Positions 32,773-42,365 are shown, numbered from the stretch's first letter. The stretch: DNA of 50,508 nt from Halorubrum saccharovorum DSM 1137 (GCF_000337915.1 NZ_AOJE01000069.1:17625-68132); one strand, 5' to 3'. The notes: generated by a model from the sequence alone, not told the origin. Numbers and translations are program-made.

Positions 32773-35700
32773 ATGGCGACCGTTGCCACGGACGCGGAGG
32801 AGGTGTTAGAGCGTATCGAAGACGCCTTCTTCGCGCTTGACGACGAGTGGCAGTTCACGTATCTCAACGCACGCGCCTCCGAGCTTCTCGAAGCCGACCG
32901 GGACGCCGTCGTCGGAACGGTCGTCTGGGACGCGTTCGAGGCGGCCGTCGGGACGACCTTCCAGCGCGAGTACGAGCGGGCGATGGCAACCCAGGAGCCG
33001 GTCTCCTTCGAGGAGTATTACCCGCCCCTGGACTCCTGGTTCGAGGTCAACGCCTACCCGTCTGAGACGGGGCTGTCCGTGTATTTCCGAGACGTGACGG
33101 AGCGGATCGAACGCGAGCGGGACCTCGAACGGTACGAGCGGATCGTCGAGACGATCCACGAGGGGATCTACGTCGTCGACGAGGAGGGGACCTTCCAGAT
33201 GGCCAACGACTCCTACGCCGAGATGGTCGGCTACTCGGAGGCGGACCTGGTCGGTCGAGACGTCTCGGCGGTCGTCGACGAGGAGACGACCGCAACGGCG
33301 TCGGCGCTCGAGGCCGAACTGCGGTCGGGAGCGCGCTCGACGGCGAGCCTGGAGGCGACGCTCGAACGGGCCGACGGAGAGACGCTCGACGCCGTCGCCA
33401 CGTTCTCGCTGCTCCCGAGCGGCGAACGGGTCGGCGTCGTCCGGGACATCACGGAACAGAAAGCGCGGCAGCGGGAGCTCGACCGAACCCAGGAGCTGCT
33501 CGAACAGGCGGAGCGGATCGCCGACGTCGGCGGGTGGGAGCTCGACGCCGAGACGACGGAGGTCTTCTGGTCCGACCACCTCTTCGACATGCTCGGCTTC
33601 GACCGCGAGGAGGAGCCGTCCCTCGAAGCCGCCCTCGGGGTCTACCACGAGGACGACCGACGCCTCGTCGAGGAGGCCGTGAACGGAGCGCTCGACTCCG
33701 GCGACTCCTTCGATATCGAGGCGCGGTTCGTGCCGGACGACGGCGAGGTCAGGTGGCTCCACGTCCAGGGCGTGCCGGTGACGGACGGCGGCGACGTGGC
33801 GAAGCTCCGAGGCACCGCGCAGGACATCACCGAGCGCAAGGAGCGCGAACGCGACCTCGAGCTGTACGAACGCGTCGTCGGGGCGGTCACCGACGGCGTC
33901 TACGCGGTCGACGAGGACGATCGGTTCATCATGGTCAACGACGCGTTCTGCGAGCTGAGCGGATACGATCGGGGGGAGCTGCTCGGCCAGCCCGTAACGG
34001 TCCTCAAAGACGAAGCGGTCTCTTCGGAGGCCGAACGGCTCGCCGAGGAGCTCGTCCGGGGGACCCGCGAGGAGGCGACGCTCGAACTCGACCTGTTCAC
34101 GAAGTCCGGCGAGGAACGCCCCGTCGAAGCGCGGTTAGAGCCCCTCGCGTTCGAGGAGGGGACCGGGCGCTGCGGCGTCGTCAGGGACATCACGGAGCGC
34201 AAGCGGTTCGAGGAGCGGCTCGTCGCCCTCCACGGGGTCACGACCGACCTCCTCCGGGCCGATTCCGAGGAGGCGGTCGCCGAGATCGCGACGGCGGCCG
34301 TTCGGGACGTGCTGGACGCGCCCGCCGCGTGGTATCTCGATCACGACCCGGAGGAAGACGCCCTGATACCGCGGACGATCGCCGACGACGCGGAACTGCT
34401 GGACCTCGATCCGCCCGCGGTGTCGTTGGACCGAGAGACCCCTCTCGGCTCGGCGTTCGCCGCGGGCGAGACTCGCCGCCTGGACGACGTCCGAACCGCG
34501 CCCCGCTACGACGGCCTCGACCGTGACGCCGACCTCCGGTCTGCCGTCTTCGCACCGGTCGGCGACCGAGGCGCCCTCGTCGCCGGCTCGCCGGCGGTCG
34601 GCGCGTTCGACGCGAGCACGCGGGAGCTGATCGAGATCGTCTCGACGACCGCCGCGGCCGCGGTCCACCGGATCGAGCGCGAGCAGACGCTCCGTGACCA
34701 GCACGAGCGGCTGACGGCGCTCAACGACCTCAACTCGCTCGTGCGCAACCTCGTGGAGTCGATATTCGGTCTCTCCTCCCGGTCGGAGATCGAGGAGCTG
34801 GTCTGCGATCGGCTCGCCTCGTCCGACTCCTACGCGTTCGCGTGGATCGGGACCGCGGAGGACGACGAGGTGACGGTGAGCGCCGAGGCCGGCGTCGAGG
34901 GGTACCTCGACGACACCACGATCTGGCTCGACGGGGGGCCGACCACCGAGGGCCCGACCGCGCAGGCCCACCTGACGGGCGAGATGCAGGTCGTCCAAGA
35001 CGTCTCGGCCGACAGCCGATACGACCCGTGGCGGGACCACGCGGAGCGGCTCGACTACTCGGCGTCCGCGTCGATCCCGATCGTCGACGGCGGCGAGTTT
35101 CACGGGACGCTCAACGTGTACTCCCGCCGGACGAACGCCTTCGACGACGAGGAACAGGCGGCGCTGGAGCGCTTCGGGTCGATCATCTCGTACGCGCTGC
35201 AGTCGGTCGAGCAGGACCGGCAGCTCCAGCGGGAGCGGAACCGCCTCGAGTTCATCAACCGCCTGCTCCGCCACAACCTCCTCAACAGCCTCAACGTGCT
35301 GGAAGCGCGCCTCGATCAGCTCGACGGCCGCGTCGACTACGAGGTGGCGTCGAGCCTGAAGACCGCCAGCGAACGGACCCGCGAGATGATCGACTTCGTC
35401 GAGACCGTCCAGCGGGTGACGGACCTGGTCGGGCGCGGCGAGGACCGGGAACTGCGCCCCCGCGACATCGGGTCGGTGATCGAACGCCGCGTCGTCCGTG
35501 CACAGCGGACTCACTCCGAGGCGACGTACCGCCTCCAGTCGGCGCCGTCCGTCGACGTCGTGGCCGACGACCTGCTCGGTGAGGTACTCGACAACGTCCT
35601 GCTCAACGCCGTCCAGCACAACCCGAGCGACGACCCGGCCGTGTGGGTCGACGTGACGGTCGATTCGGACTCGGTCGTGGTCTCGGTCGCCGACAACGGG

Positions 35701-35886
35701 CCCGGGATCCCCGACGAGCGGCGCGAGACCGTGTTCGACCAGACGGCGAAGGACTTCGAAAACCCCGGCACCGGCTTCGGGCTCTACCTCGTGAAGGAGG
35801 TCATCGACTTCTACGGCGGGAGCATCGAGGTCGGCGAGAGCGAGCACGACGGCGCGGTCTTCCGGCTGCGGTTCGACCGCGCCTGA
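32773..35886 (+). CDS. multi-PAS/GAF soluble histidine kinase
   Basis: A 1037-residue cytoplasmic sensor kinase with no transmembrane segment. There are four PAS domains (about 5-115, 118-235, 240-365 and 367-480), each ending in a PAC-like RDVTERIERERDLE, RDITEQKARQREL, QDITERKERERDLE or RDITERKRFEERL. Two GAF domains follow (about 490-640 and 660-815). The H box has His834 in NRLLRHNLLNSLNVLEARL. The ATPase domain has VLLNAVQHN, VADNGPGIPDERRE and PGTGFGLYLVKEVIDFYGG. H-box sequences are similar to those of the divergent kinase at 31142. CCTATACC (about 32738-32745) lies about 30 nt before the ATG. The ligand is unknown; redox or gas sensing by PAS is possible. Confidence 0.93.
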   Translation: MATVATDAEEVLERIEDAFFALDDEWQFTYLNARASELLEADRDAVVGTVVWDAFEAAVGTTFQREYERAMATQEPVSFEEYYPPLDSWFEVNAYPSETGLSVYFRDVTERIERERDLERYERIVETIHEGIYVVDEEGTFQMANDSYAEMVGYSEADLVGRDVSAVVDEETTATASALEAELRSGARSTASLEATLERADGETLDAVATFSLLPSGERVGVVRDITEQKARQRELDRTQELLEQAERIADVGGWELDAETTEVFWSDHLFDMLGFDREEEPSLEAALGVYHEDDRRLVEEAVNGALDSGDSFDIEARFVPDDGEVRWLHVQGVPVTDGGDVAKLRGTAQDITERKERERDLELYERVVGAVTDGVYAVDEDDRFIMVNDAFCELSGYDRGELLGQPVTVLKDEAVSSEAERLAEELVRGTREEATLELDLFTKSGEERPVEARLEPLAFEEGTGRCGVVRDITERKRFEERLVALHGVTTDLLRADSEEAVAEIATAAVRDVLDAPAAWYLDHDPEEDALIPRTIADDAELLDLDPPAVSLDRETPLGSAFAAGETRRLDDVRTAPRYDGLDRDADLRSAVFAPVGDRGALVAGSPAVGAFDASTRELIEIVSTTAAAAVHRIEREQTLRDQHERLTALNDLNSLVRNLVESIFGLSSRSEIEELVCDRLASSDSYAFAWIGTAEDDEVTVSAEAGVEGYLDDTTIWLDGGPTTEGPTAQAHLTGEMQVVQDVSADSRYDPWRDHAERLDYSASASIPIVDGGEFHGTLNVYSRRTNAFDDEEQAALERFGSIISYALQSVEQDRQLQRERNRLEFINRLLRHNLLNSLNVLEARLDQLDGRVDYEVASSLKTASERTREMIDFVETVQRVTDLVGRGEDRELRPRDIGSVIERRVVRAQRTHSEATYRLQSAPSVDVVADDLLGEVLDNVLLNAVQHNPSDDPAVWVDVTVDSDSVVVSVADNGPGIPDERRETVFDQTAKDFENPGTGFGLYLVKEVIDFYGGSIEVGESEHDGAVFRLRFDRA

Positions 35887-36006
35887 GGCGGCGCGCCCCG
35901 TTCCCGCGTTGCGCCTCCCTCGCGGTCGCCGGTGCCACCCCCGTCCGTGTAAGCAGATAGGTCCGCCCCTTTTCCGGCTCTCCGCTGAGGGTCCGGAGTG
36001 AAGCCC

Positions 36007-36897
36007 ATGTACGATTCAATCGTCGTTCCGTTCGACGCCAGTGAACCGGCAGAGGCCGCCGCGGAGACGGCCGTTCGGGTGGCAGACATCGTCGACGCCG
36101 AGGTCTCGATACTCGCCGTGGCGGAGCCCTCGCACTACCCGCGCACCGGCGTCGTGTCCGACGACCCCTTGCCGGACGACCCCGACCGCGAGGACCTCGG
36201 CACGCACTGGGTGCAGGCCATCGGCCGCGTCGAGGCCGCGGCGGCCGACGCGGGCGTCTCCTCTCGGACGACGATCGAGATGGGGGCGCCCCACGAGCGG
36301 ATCGAAGCCCACGTCGACCGGGTCGGCGCCGATCTCGTCGCGATGGGCACGCACGGCCGGACGGGGTTGGACCGCCTGCTGCTCGGGAGCGTCACCGAGC
36401 GGGCGCTTCGGACCCTCGACGTGCCGGTGTTGGCCGTCCCCGGTCCCGACGCTGTCGCGGCCGTCGACGACGTCCTCGTTCCGACGGACGGCTCGGCGGG
36501 ATCGGAGCGCGCGGCGGAGCACGCCTGCGCGCTCGCGGACGCCTGCGACGCGACCGTCCACGGTCTCGCGGTCGTCGACGTGCAGTCGATGGCCACGGGC
36601 GGGACGGGCGCCATCGCGGTCCCCGACATCGTCGACGCCCTCGAAGAGCAGCGCTCGAACGACGTGGAGAGGGTCGGCGAACACGCCGACGCCTACGGCC
36701 TCGACTTCGAGTCACGGGTCATGGAGGGCACCGCGGAACGGGCGATCTCCGACTACGCCCGCGAGCGGGACGTCGACCTCATCGCGATGGGGACCCACGG
36801 TCGGGAGGGCGTCCGGCGGTTCTTCCTCGGCAGCGTGACCGAGCGGACGGTCCGAGACGGGGTGGCGCCCGTCCTGGCGATCCCGATCGCCGAGTGA
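36007..36897 (+). CDS. tandem universal stress protein (UspA x2)
   Basis: A 296-residue protein of two UspA domains (about 1-145 and 150-296). Each has the ATP-binding glycine motif (MGTHGRTGLDRLLLGSVTER in the first, MGTHGREGVRRFFLGSVTER in the second) and a Walker-like strand start (MYDSIVVPFDAS, VDDVLVPTDGS). It probably binds ATP and folds as a pseudo-dimer. The preceding GTG at 35998 is in frame, but ATG 36007 begins the conserved YDSIVVP. It lies between two signalling genes, so it belongs to the sensory block. Confidence 0.95.
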   Translation: MYDSIVVPFDASEPAEAAAETAVRVADIVDAEVSILAVAEPSHYPRTGVVSDDPLPDDPDREDLGTHWVQAIGRVEAAAADAGVSSRTTIEMGAPHERIEAHVDRVGADLVAMGTHGRTGLDRLLLGSVTERALRTLDVPVLAVPGPDAVAAVDDVLVPTDGSAGSERAAEHACALADACDATVHGLAVVDVQSMATGGTGAIAVPDIVDALEEQRSNDVERVGEHADAYGLDFESRVMEGTAERAISDYARERDVDLIAMGTHGREGVRRFFLGSVTERTVRDGVAPVLAIPIAE

Positions 36898-36910
36898 GGC
36901 GTCGGCGCGC

Positions 36911-37081
36911 TCACTCCCCCGACGGGGTCCTGAGGTTCCACAGCTCGCCGCCGCACTCGGGGCACTCGATCAGCTCGTCTCCCGGATCGAACCCCGAGAG
37001 GGTCGCGGGATCGAGACGGCTCTGACACTCGGCGCACTCGTACACGAACGGCCGTTCGGAATGATACGGTTCGGCGGTCAT
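36911..37081 (-). CDS. 56-aa zinc-ribbon (rubrerythrin-like) protein
   Basis: A small protein with two CxxC pairs (YECAECQSRL and CPECGGELWNL), a metal-binding ribbon like that at 13933. The start at 37081 (MTAEPYHSERPF) gives a compact ribbon, whereas an in-frame upstream start at 37120 adds 13 Arg-rich residues. It is convergent with the UspA gene (13 bp gap) and divergent from the Bat-type regulator. Confidence 0.72.
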   Translation of the reverse strand: MTAEPYHSERPFVYECAECQSRLDPATLSGFDPGDELIECPECGGELWNLRTPSGE

Positions 37082-37194
37082 CGCCGGAGAGTCGTACCGG
37101 CGGCGTCGATATCGAACCACGGCCTATTCTTCGAGCCCGCAGGAGGTTCGGATCGGGTGGACGACCGGTCAGCAGATCGAGTATTAGGCTGAGG

Positions 37195-37202
37195 TTTTTA
37201 TA
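37195..37202 (+). promoter_or_regulatory. TATA box upstream of the Bat-type regulator
   Basis: TTTTTATA at 37195-37202 predicts a transcript start near 37226. That is about 100 nt before the regulator ATG at 37328 and 16 nt before a 29-codon short ORF. Confidence 0.7.
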
Positions 37203-37241
37203 CACCCATTACGGTCTACCACGCAGGGAGTGATTGGATCT

Positions 37242-37331
37242 ATGTCAATAACTCGGGTCCGTCGACGATGGGTGCGTGACGTGGGCGTCGGGGGCGCCCT
37301 CGGGGCCTTTCGGGGGGTGAGGTCGCGATGA
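37242..37331 (+). CDS. 29-codon upstream ORF overlapping the Bat-type regulator start
   Basis: ATG 37242 opens a 29-residue Arg/Gly/Val-rich frame (MSITRVRRRWVRDVGVGGAL onward). Its TGA stop overlaps the regulator ATG in an ATGA (37328-37331), the usual arrangement for translational coupling. It is the first ORF downstream of the TATA box at 37195. It may be a leader peptide. A similar-sized short ORF precedes the other HalX gene. Confidence 0.45.
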   Translation: MSITRVRRRWVRDVGVGGALGAFRGVRSR

Positions 37332-39109
37332 GCGAAGCGGGCTCGGCGTCGTCGGCCGAGGGCGTCACGGAGACCCCGACGGTTCTGATCGTCGACGACG
37401 ACAAGGACCTCGCGGACACGTACGGGATGTGGCTGCCCGACGAGTACGACGTCGAGATCGAGTACGGCGGCGTCCAGGCGCGCAAGCGCATCGACGACGA
37501 CCTCGATCTCGTCCTGCTCGACCGCCGAATGCCGGGCATCCCCGGCGACAAGGTCTTAGAGGACATCAGAGAGCGGGGTATCGACTGCCCGGTGGCGATG
37601 CTCACCGCGGTCGCGCCAGACACCGACATCATCGACCTCGAGTTCGACGAGTACCTCGTCAAGCCCATCACGCAGACGGAGCTCCGAGACACCGTCGACG
37701 AGCTCCTGTTGCGACGGGAGTTCGATCCGGACGCCCAGGACCACTTCGCGATGGAGTCCAAGGCGGAGGCGCTGGCGTCGCGGGACCCGGAGGACCTCCG
37801 CGATCCGGAGGCCGCGACCGACCTCAAGAACGAGGCCGAACGGGCCTCTGAGTCCGACCAGGTCCGCGAGCTGCGATCCGAACTTCAGCGGCTCCAGCGG
37901 ATCACCTCGCTCATCCGCGAGATCGACCGGGAACTCGTCGTCGCCTCCGAGCGCGAGGAGATCGAACGGACGGCCTGCGATCGACTCGTCGAACACGGCC
38001 CCTACGAACTGGCGTGGATCGGCGAGTACACCGTCAGCTTCCAGCAGACGACGCCACGGTACCTCGCCGGCGAAGACGGCGAGATCGGGGATCAGGCCGT
38101 GTCCGACGGCGGCGAGGGACCCATCACCGCCGCCGTCGACTCCGGAGCGGTACAGGTGGTCGACGACCTGGGAGACGGCGGCGAGACGCAGGCGCTCGAA
38201 CCGCTCGGCCTCTCGGCGACCGACCGGGGTATCTCCGCCGGCGCGATCGTCCCACTACAGCATCAGGACACCGTCTACGGCGTTTTGAGCGTGTTCACCG
38301 ACCAAGAGGACTTCTTCGACGAGCGGGAGGTCGCGGTGCTGTCGGAGCTCGGAGACAGCATCGCCAACGCGATCCACTCCGCCAAGACGAAGAAGCTGAT
38401 GCTCGCTGACACGGTCGTCGAACTGGAGTTCGACATCAACGACTCCGCGGACCTCTTCGTCGCGCTCTCTCGGGAGACCGGCGCCCGCATCGATCTGAAG
38501 GGGTTCGTCCCGGCGGCGGACCGCGAACTCACCTGCTACCTCGAGATCAGCGGGGCGACTGCACGGGAGTTCCTCGATGCCGCCACGGAGCGGCCCGAGG
38601 TCCAGATCGCCAGAGGGGTCAGCGACTCGGCCGACACGCGCCTCTGCGAGCTCCGGGTCGCCGATTCGACGGTCGTCCTCCCGCTGATTGAGGCCGGTGC
38701 CAGCATCGAGTCGATGGTGGTCGACGAGGGGAGCGGCCACCTCACGGCGAGGGTCGCGCCCGACACGGACGTGCGAACGGTCGTCGAGGCGATGGAAAGC
38801 GGGTTCGACGACATCGAACTCACCGCCAAGCGCGAGACCGAACGCGACATCCAGTCGGTCGGTGACTTCCGCCAGTCGCTGGAGAACAACCTCACGGACC
38901 GGCAGTACTCGGTCCTGGAGGCCGCCTACTCGGCGGGGTACTTCGACTGGCCCCGAGAGTCGACGGCCAAGGAGATCGCGAACTCGCTCGACCTGGCGCC
39001 GCCGACGCTCCACGAGCACCTCCGGGGGGCGCTGAAGGAGCTGAACGAGACGTTCTTCTCGGAGACGGGCGAGTTCTCCGAGGACGAGCGGTTACGGCCC
39101 CGGGAGTGA
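37328..39109 (+). CDS. receiver-HalX-GAF-Bat-HTH transcriptional regulator
   Basis: A 593-residue response regulator with its own DNA-binding domain. The receiver (about 15-125) has IVDDDKDLADTY, Asp65 in LVLLDRRMPG, AMLTA and VKPITQTEL. A HalX-like helical segment (about 125-190) and a GAF domain (about 195-355) follow. A Bat-type sensor domain of the bacterio-opsin-activator group covers about 365-520. The C-terminal HTH_10 domain has LTDRQYSVLEAAYSAGYFDWPRESTAKEIA and LAPPTLHEHLRGALKEL. It probably receives phosphate from one of the nearby kinases (inference). Its ATG overlaps the stop of a 29-codon short ORF. Confidence 0.93.
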   Translation: MSEAGSASSAEGVTETPTVLIVDDDKDLADTYGMWLPDEYDVEIEYGGVQARKRIDDDLDLVLLDRRMPGIPGDKVLEDIRERGIDCPVAMLTAVAPDTDIIDLEFDEYLVKPITQTELRDTVDELLLRREFDPDAQDHFAMESKAEALASRDPEDLRDPEAATDLKNEAERASESDQVRELRSELQRLQRITSLIREIDRELVVASEREEIERTACDRLVEHGPYELAWIGEYTVSFQQTTPRYLAGEDGEIGDQAVSDGGEGPITAAVDSGAVQVVDDLGDGGETQALEPLGLSATDRGISAGAIVPLQHQDTVYGVLSVFTDQEDFFDEREVAVLSELGDSIANAIHSAKTKKLMLADTVVELEFDINDSADLFVALSRETGARIDLKGFVPAADRELTCYLEISGATAREFLDAATERPEVQIARGVSDSADTRLCELRVADSTVVLPLIEAGASIESMVVDEGSGHLTARVAPDTDVRTVVEAMESGFDDIELTAKRETERDIQSVGDFRQSLENNLTDRQYSVLEAAYSAGYFDWPRESTAKEIANSLDLAPPTLHEHLRGALKELNETFFSETGEFSEDERLRPRE

Positions 39110-39132
39110 GCCCGGGCGGGGGTGCGGCCCCC

Positions 39133-40050
39133 TCACAACAGGAACGTCGGGACGTACATCGCGATACAGCCCACGGCCGCACGTCTGTTTATCTCGCCGT
39201 TCAGGTAGAAGAGCGCGACGACGACGATCGACACGGCGATCGCGTACACCGTGGACGCGACCGTCGGGGCGACTCGGTCGACGGCGAGTCCGCCGACGGC
39301 GGCGCCGGCCCCCAGCGAGAACAGCGGGTCGGTGACGTTGCTGCCGAACAGCGTTCCGACGGCGATGTCGGCCTCGTCTCGGCGGATCGCGAGGGCGGCG
39401 ATCGCGATCTCGGGGAGGGTCGTTCCGAGCCCGGTCACTAGCCCGAGGAGGTAGTCGGGAACCCCGAGCGAGACCGCCAGCGCCGTGCTGTGAACGACGA
39501 GGAGGTGCCCCCCGGCGGCGACGAGGGCGAACCCGACGGCGATCCAGGCCGCCGCCCGCCGGACGGAGCGGTCCCCGTCCGCGTGTCGCTCGACCAGCGT
39601 GGCGTGGCCGTCGGTCCGGATCCTGATCCCGAGAAAGCAGAGGTACGCCGCGACGAGCCCGCCGCCTTCGACGCGGGTGACCGTCCCCGACCTGATGGCG
39701 ATGAGCAGCAGCGACATCGCGAGGATCACCCCCGCCCCGTAGAACCGGACCTTCGCCCGCTCCAGTCGGAGCGGCGAGAGCAGCGCGACGACGCCGACGC
39801 CCAGCGTGATCTGCGACGTGACCGAGCCGATGATATGTCCGACGACGAAGTCCCCCGCGCCGTACAGCCCCGCGTAGACCGCCGTCGTGATCTCCGGGAT
39901 CGAGCTCCCGACGGCGACGAGCGTCCCGCCGACGAGCAGCGTCGGGAGACCGAACGCCGTCGCGATGGTGACCGCCGCCGCCACCGCCCGCTCGCCCCCG
40001 TAGATCAGGAGCGCGAGGCCGACGACCGCGCCGGCCAGGTGCCACGCCAT
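39133..40050 (-). CDS. CaCA-family sodium/calcium exchanger
   Basis: A 305-residue integral membrane protein with about ten helices and the two inverted alpha-repeats of Ca2+/cation antiporters. Repeat 1 contains GGTLVAVGSSIPEITTAVYA and GHIIGSVTSQ. Repeat 2 contains GLVTGLGTTLPEIAIAALA and GTLFGSNVTDPL. The Glu in each PE motif is the ion ligand in the family. A cytoplasmic loop (RTDGHATLVERHADGDRSVRR) separates the halves. It is convergent with the Bat-type regulator, 23 bp apart. The 298 bp upstream (40051-40348) contain no gene, only a GTTTTAGTC-like box near 40215. Confidence 0.92.
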   Translation of the reverse strand: MAWHLAGAVVGLALLIYGGERAVAAAVTIATAFGLPTLLVGGTLVAVGSSIPEITTAVYAGLYGAGDFVVGHIIGSVTSQITLGVGVVALLSPLRLERAKVRFYGAGVILAMSLLLIAIRSGTVTRVEGGGLVAAYLCFLGIRIRTDGHATLVERHADGDRSVRRAAAWIAVGFALVAAGGHLLVVHSTALAVSLGVPDYLLGLVTGLGTTLPEIAIAALAIRRDEADIAVGTLFGSNVTDPLFSLGAGAAVGGLAVDRVAPTVASTVYAIAVSIVVVALFYLNGEINRRAAVGCIAMYVPTFLL

Positions 40051-40348
40051 CACGCTCCCGGCGGCCGGATTCCGACCCCGCTGCGACCCGCTCCCAGACC
40101 GACCGAACGGCGGTCGCGACGCGCTGGGCGCAGCGGTATCTCGCTCCCGACGCCTTCGACTCCCGTGACAGGTCCCGGCATGCGCTCCGTGTCACCCCGT
40201 CGCGTCACCGTTGACTAAAACACTGTCCTAACGCGACGCCGAGCGTTCGCTCGGTGTCCGCGAGCCGGCGACCGGTTTTCGCCGTCGCCCCGACGGCCCT
40301 CGCCTGTCCGGTCCGCGCCCCCGACTGCGTCGCCCGGCTCCCCGGCCG

Positions 40349-40942
40349 CTAGGGGATGACGGACGTGTCGAACGTCTCGTAGAACTGGTCGAGGAGCTCG
40401 AACGACGGCGCCGTCGTCTCCACCACGACCTCGTCGGCGACCCCGTGGAGCTCGACCACGGATTCGGAGGCGCCCACCGGAGCGACCGCGACGGTGTAAC
40501 AGCTGTCGACTTCGCTCATCGCCGTCGCGCAGGCCTTCATCGCGGTCCCGGTGACGATCCCGTCGTCGACGATGACGACGACTCCCTCCGGAGTCGGGTC
40601 CTCGTCGATCTCGTCGAAGGTCTCGTGTTTGTTCCGCGCCTCCCGGAAGGCCCGGTGTTTCTCGGCTTCCAGCTTCTCCTCGTCGACGCCGAAGGTCTCG
40701 ACCAGCCGGTCGTCGACCCACGTCGCCCCGGTGTCGGTCACGGCGCCGAGGGGGACGTCCTCCGACGGCGGCCGGATGGATTCGGCCGCTATGAGCCCCA
40801 GATCGGCGTCGAACCGCTCGGCGATCGGTCGGGCCACGCCCGCGCCCCCCGTCGGGACGGCGAACACGGTGTCGGGCCGGAGATCGCGCTCGGCGAGCCG
40901 GTCGCTCAGACGCGCCCCCGCAGCTGTCCTGTCCTCGAACAT
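40349..40942 (-). CDS. COG1926-type phosphoribosyltransferase, copy 3 (intact)
   Basis: A 197-residue paralogue of the protein at 21334. AVPTGGAGVARPIAERFDA and LGAVTDTGATWVDDRLVE match it closely, and here the PRPP loop VVVIVDDGIVTGTAMKAC is complete. The substrate is unknown. ATG 40942 was chosen because both paralogues start with M-ED-AG-RL. It is upstream of the CaCA exchanger on the same strand and downstream of the PfkB kinase, with spacing of about 100 bp on the PfkB side. Confidence 0.9.
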   Translation of the reverse strand: MFEDRTAAGARLSDRLAERDLRPDTVFAVPTGGAGVARPIAERFDADLGLIAAESIRPPSEDVPLGAVTDTGATWVDDRLVETFGVDEEKLEAEKHRAFREARNKHETFDEIDEDPTPEGVVVIVDDGIVTGTAMKACATAMSEVDSCYTVAVAPVGASESVVELHGVADEVVVETTAPSFELLDQFYETFDTSVIP

Positions 40943-41048
40943 GCCTGATCGTCCGAGAGGCGCATCGCCGGGCGGGTAACGTGTGGCCCTAACAGCCCCC
41001 ACCTCCCGACGCGTCCGTCAGCGACGAGGCCGTGGGGAGCCGCGAGCC

Positions 41049-42071
41049 TCACCGGTCGCCTCGCCGCGCGAGCAGCGAGCGCACGTCTCGTCGCGTCGCC
41101 GTCTGCCCCTGTTCGACGAAGTACGTCGCACACGCGTTGCCGAGCGCGAGACACTCAGCCCACGGGAGCCCCGCCGCCAGCCCGGTCGCGAGCGCGCCGT
41201 CGAACCGGTCGCCCGCGCCCGTGCGCCGGGACACGCGCTCCGCCTCGAAGTTCTCGACCACGGTCAGTTCCCCCGTCGCGGCCACGGCGCGGCGCTCGTC
41301 GTGGAGGACGACCGCGTCGACGCCCAGTTCGCCCCGGAGGTCGGGTTCGCGTTCGACGCTTGCCGCGTCGACGCCGACGGCGTCGGCGAGGCGGGCGAGC
41401 TCCCCGTCGTTCGCCGTCAGAACGACCTCCGTCTCGGCGGCGAGCGTCCCGAGCGCCCGGCAGAGCGCCCGGACGGGCTCGTCGGCGGACGCGGTGACGC
41501 CGCCCGGATCGAAGACGACCGTCGCCTCGCCGAGATCAACGTCGGCGAGCGTCCGGAGGGCGTCCGTCATCCCGGTCACCCCGACCCAGTTCTGCAGCAC
41601 GACCACCTCGTCGGAGAGCCACTCGTCCGGATCCGTGGGAATCGCCGCGAAGAGGTCCTCGACGCGCCACTCGCGGAGGGCGTCGGACTCGACCGAGAGC
41701 ATCAGGTCCCGCTCGTCGAAGGAGAGGACGTGGACCGTCGCCGGCGCGCCCATCGAAACCGTCGGGAAGGCGAACGCGTCGAGAACGGGGTCGTCGAGAT
41801 GGCCGTACAGCGTTACGCGGGGACCGAGGACAGACACCTGTCGCGCCGCGTTCACCGCCTGTCCACCCGGCCGGACCGACTCGGGGGTCAGTTTCAGGGA
41901 CCGGACCCCGTCGGCGGAGATCCGGTCGACGAACTCGGAGCGCGTCGGGACCCGATCACCGGTGGCGTCCGCGACGCCGTAGTACCGATCGACGCTCCCG
42001 TCCGGGAGCGCGATCACGTCGCGGTAGTCGAGCTCCCCCGCGAGGCGGGAGCGAAGGGCCTCGTAATGCAT
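41049..42071 (-). CDS. PfkB-family carbohydrate kinase
   Basis: A 340-residue ribokinase-fold sugar or nucleoside kinase. Signature 1-like GGQAVNAARQVSVLG lies near residue 70, and VVLTANDGELARLADAV is in the middle. The catalytic signature 2, SRRTGAGDRFDGALATGLAAGLP, is near residue 285, with the GAGD anion hole and catalytic Asp. The substrate is unknown, and fructose-type sugars or ADP-ribose precursors are both possible. ATTTACGG (RC of about 42099-42106) lies about 30 nt before ATG 42071. The gene is next to the phosphoribosyltransferase at 40349, which would fit ribose-phosphate metabolism (inference). Confidence 0.9.
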   Translation of the reverse strand: MHYEALRSRLAGELDYRDVIALPDGSVDRYYGVADATGDRVPTRSEFVDRISADGVRSLKLTPESVRPGGQAVNAARQVSVLGPRVTLYGHLDDPVLDAFAFPTVSMGAPATVHVLSFDERDLMLSVESDALREWRVEDLFAAIPTDPDEWLSDEVVVLQNWVGVTGMTDALRTLADVDLGEATVVFDPGGVTASADEPVRALCRALGTLAAETEVVLTANDGELARLADAVGVDAASVEREPDLRGELGVDAVVLHDERRAVAATGELTVVENFEAERVSRRTGAGDRFDGALATGLAAGLPWAECLALGNACATYFVEQGQTATRRDVRSLLARRGDR

Positions 42072-42232
42072 CGTCGTCTGAACCCACGGGGCTCTTCGGC
42101 CGTAAATCCGGGTCACGAGACGCGCGGTCGTCCCGTCGCCCCGGGTCGGAACGCTGATCCGGGAAGCGCCGACCCGGAAGCGCCGACCCGGAAGCGACTC
42201 CCGTGTTGCTCCGCTCCCCGAACTCACCGGTG

Positions 42233-42287
42233 GCTCTTCGATTCGCGTTGGTCCGTCAGAAGAACCGGAGGAGGGGATTGTGAACCA
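42233..42287 (-). repeat. degenerate copy of tRNA-Thr 3' end (att relic)
   Basis: About 55 bp (42233-42287) align with 42334-42387 at roughly 80% identity. On the minus strand they reproduce the tRNA T-arm and acceptor end (GGTTCACAATCCCCTCCTCC), plus flanking bases including CGAAGAGC. A third T-arm-like segment in the opposite direction (GATTCAAATCCCTC, about 42315-42328) lies between. This is the pattern left by site-specific integration at a tRNA gene. Confidence 0.6.
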
Positions 42288-42365
42288 CGGTCGTTCCGCT
42301 GCGCTTCACTCCCTGATTCAAATCCCTCTCACAGCTCTTCGACTCCATTTCGCTCCGTCAAAAGA

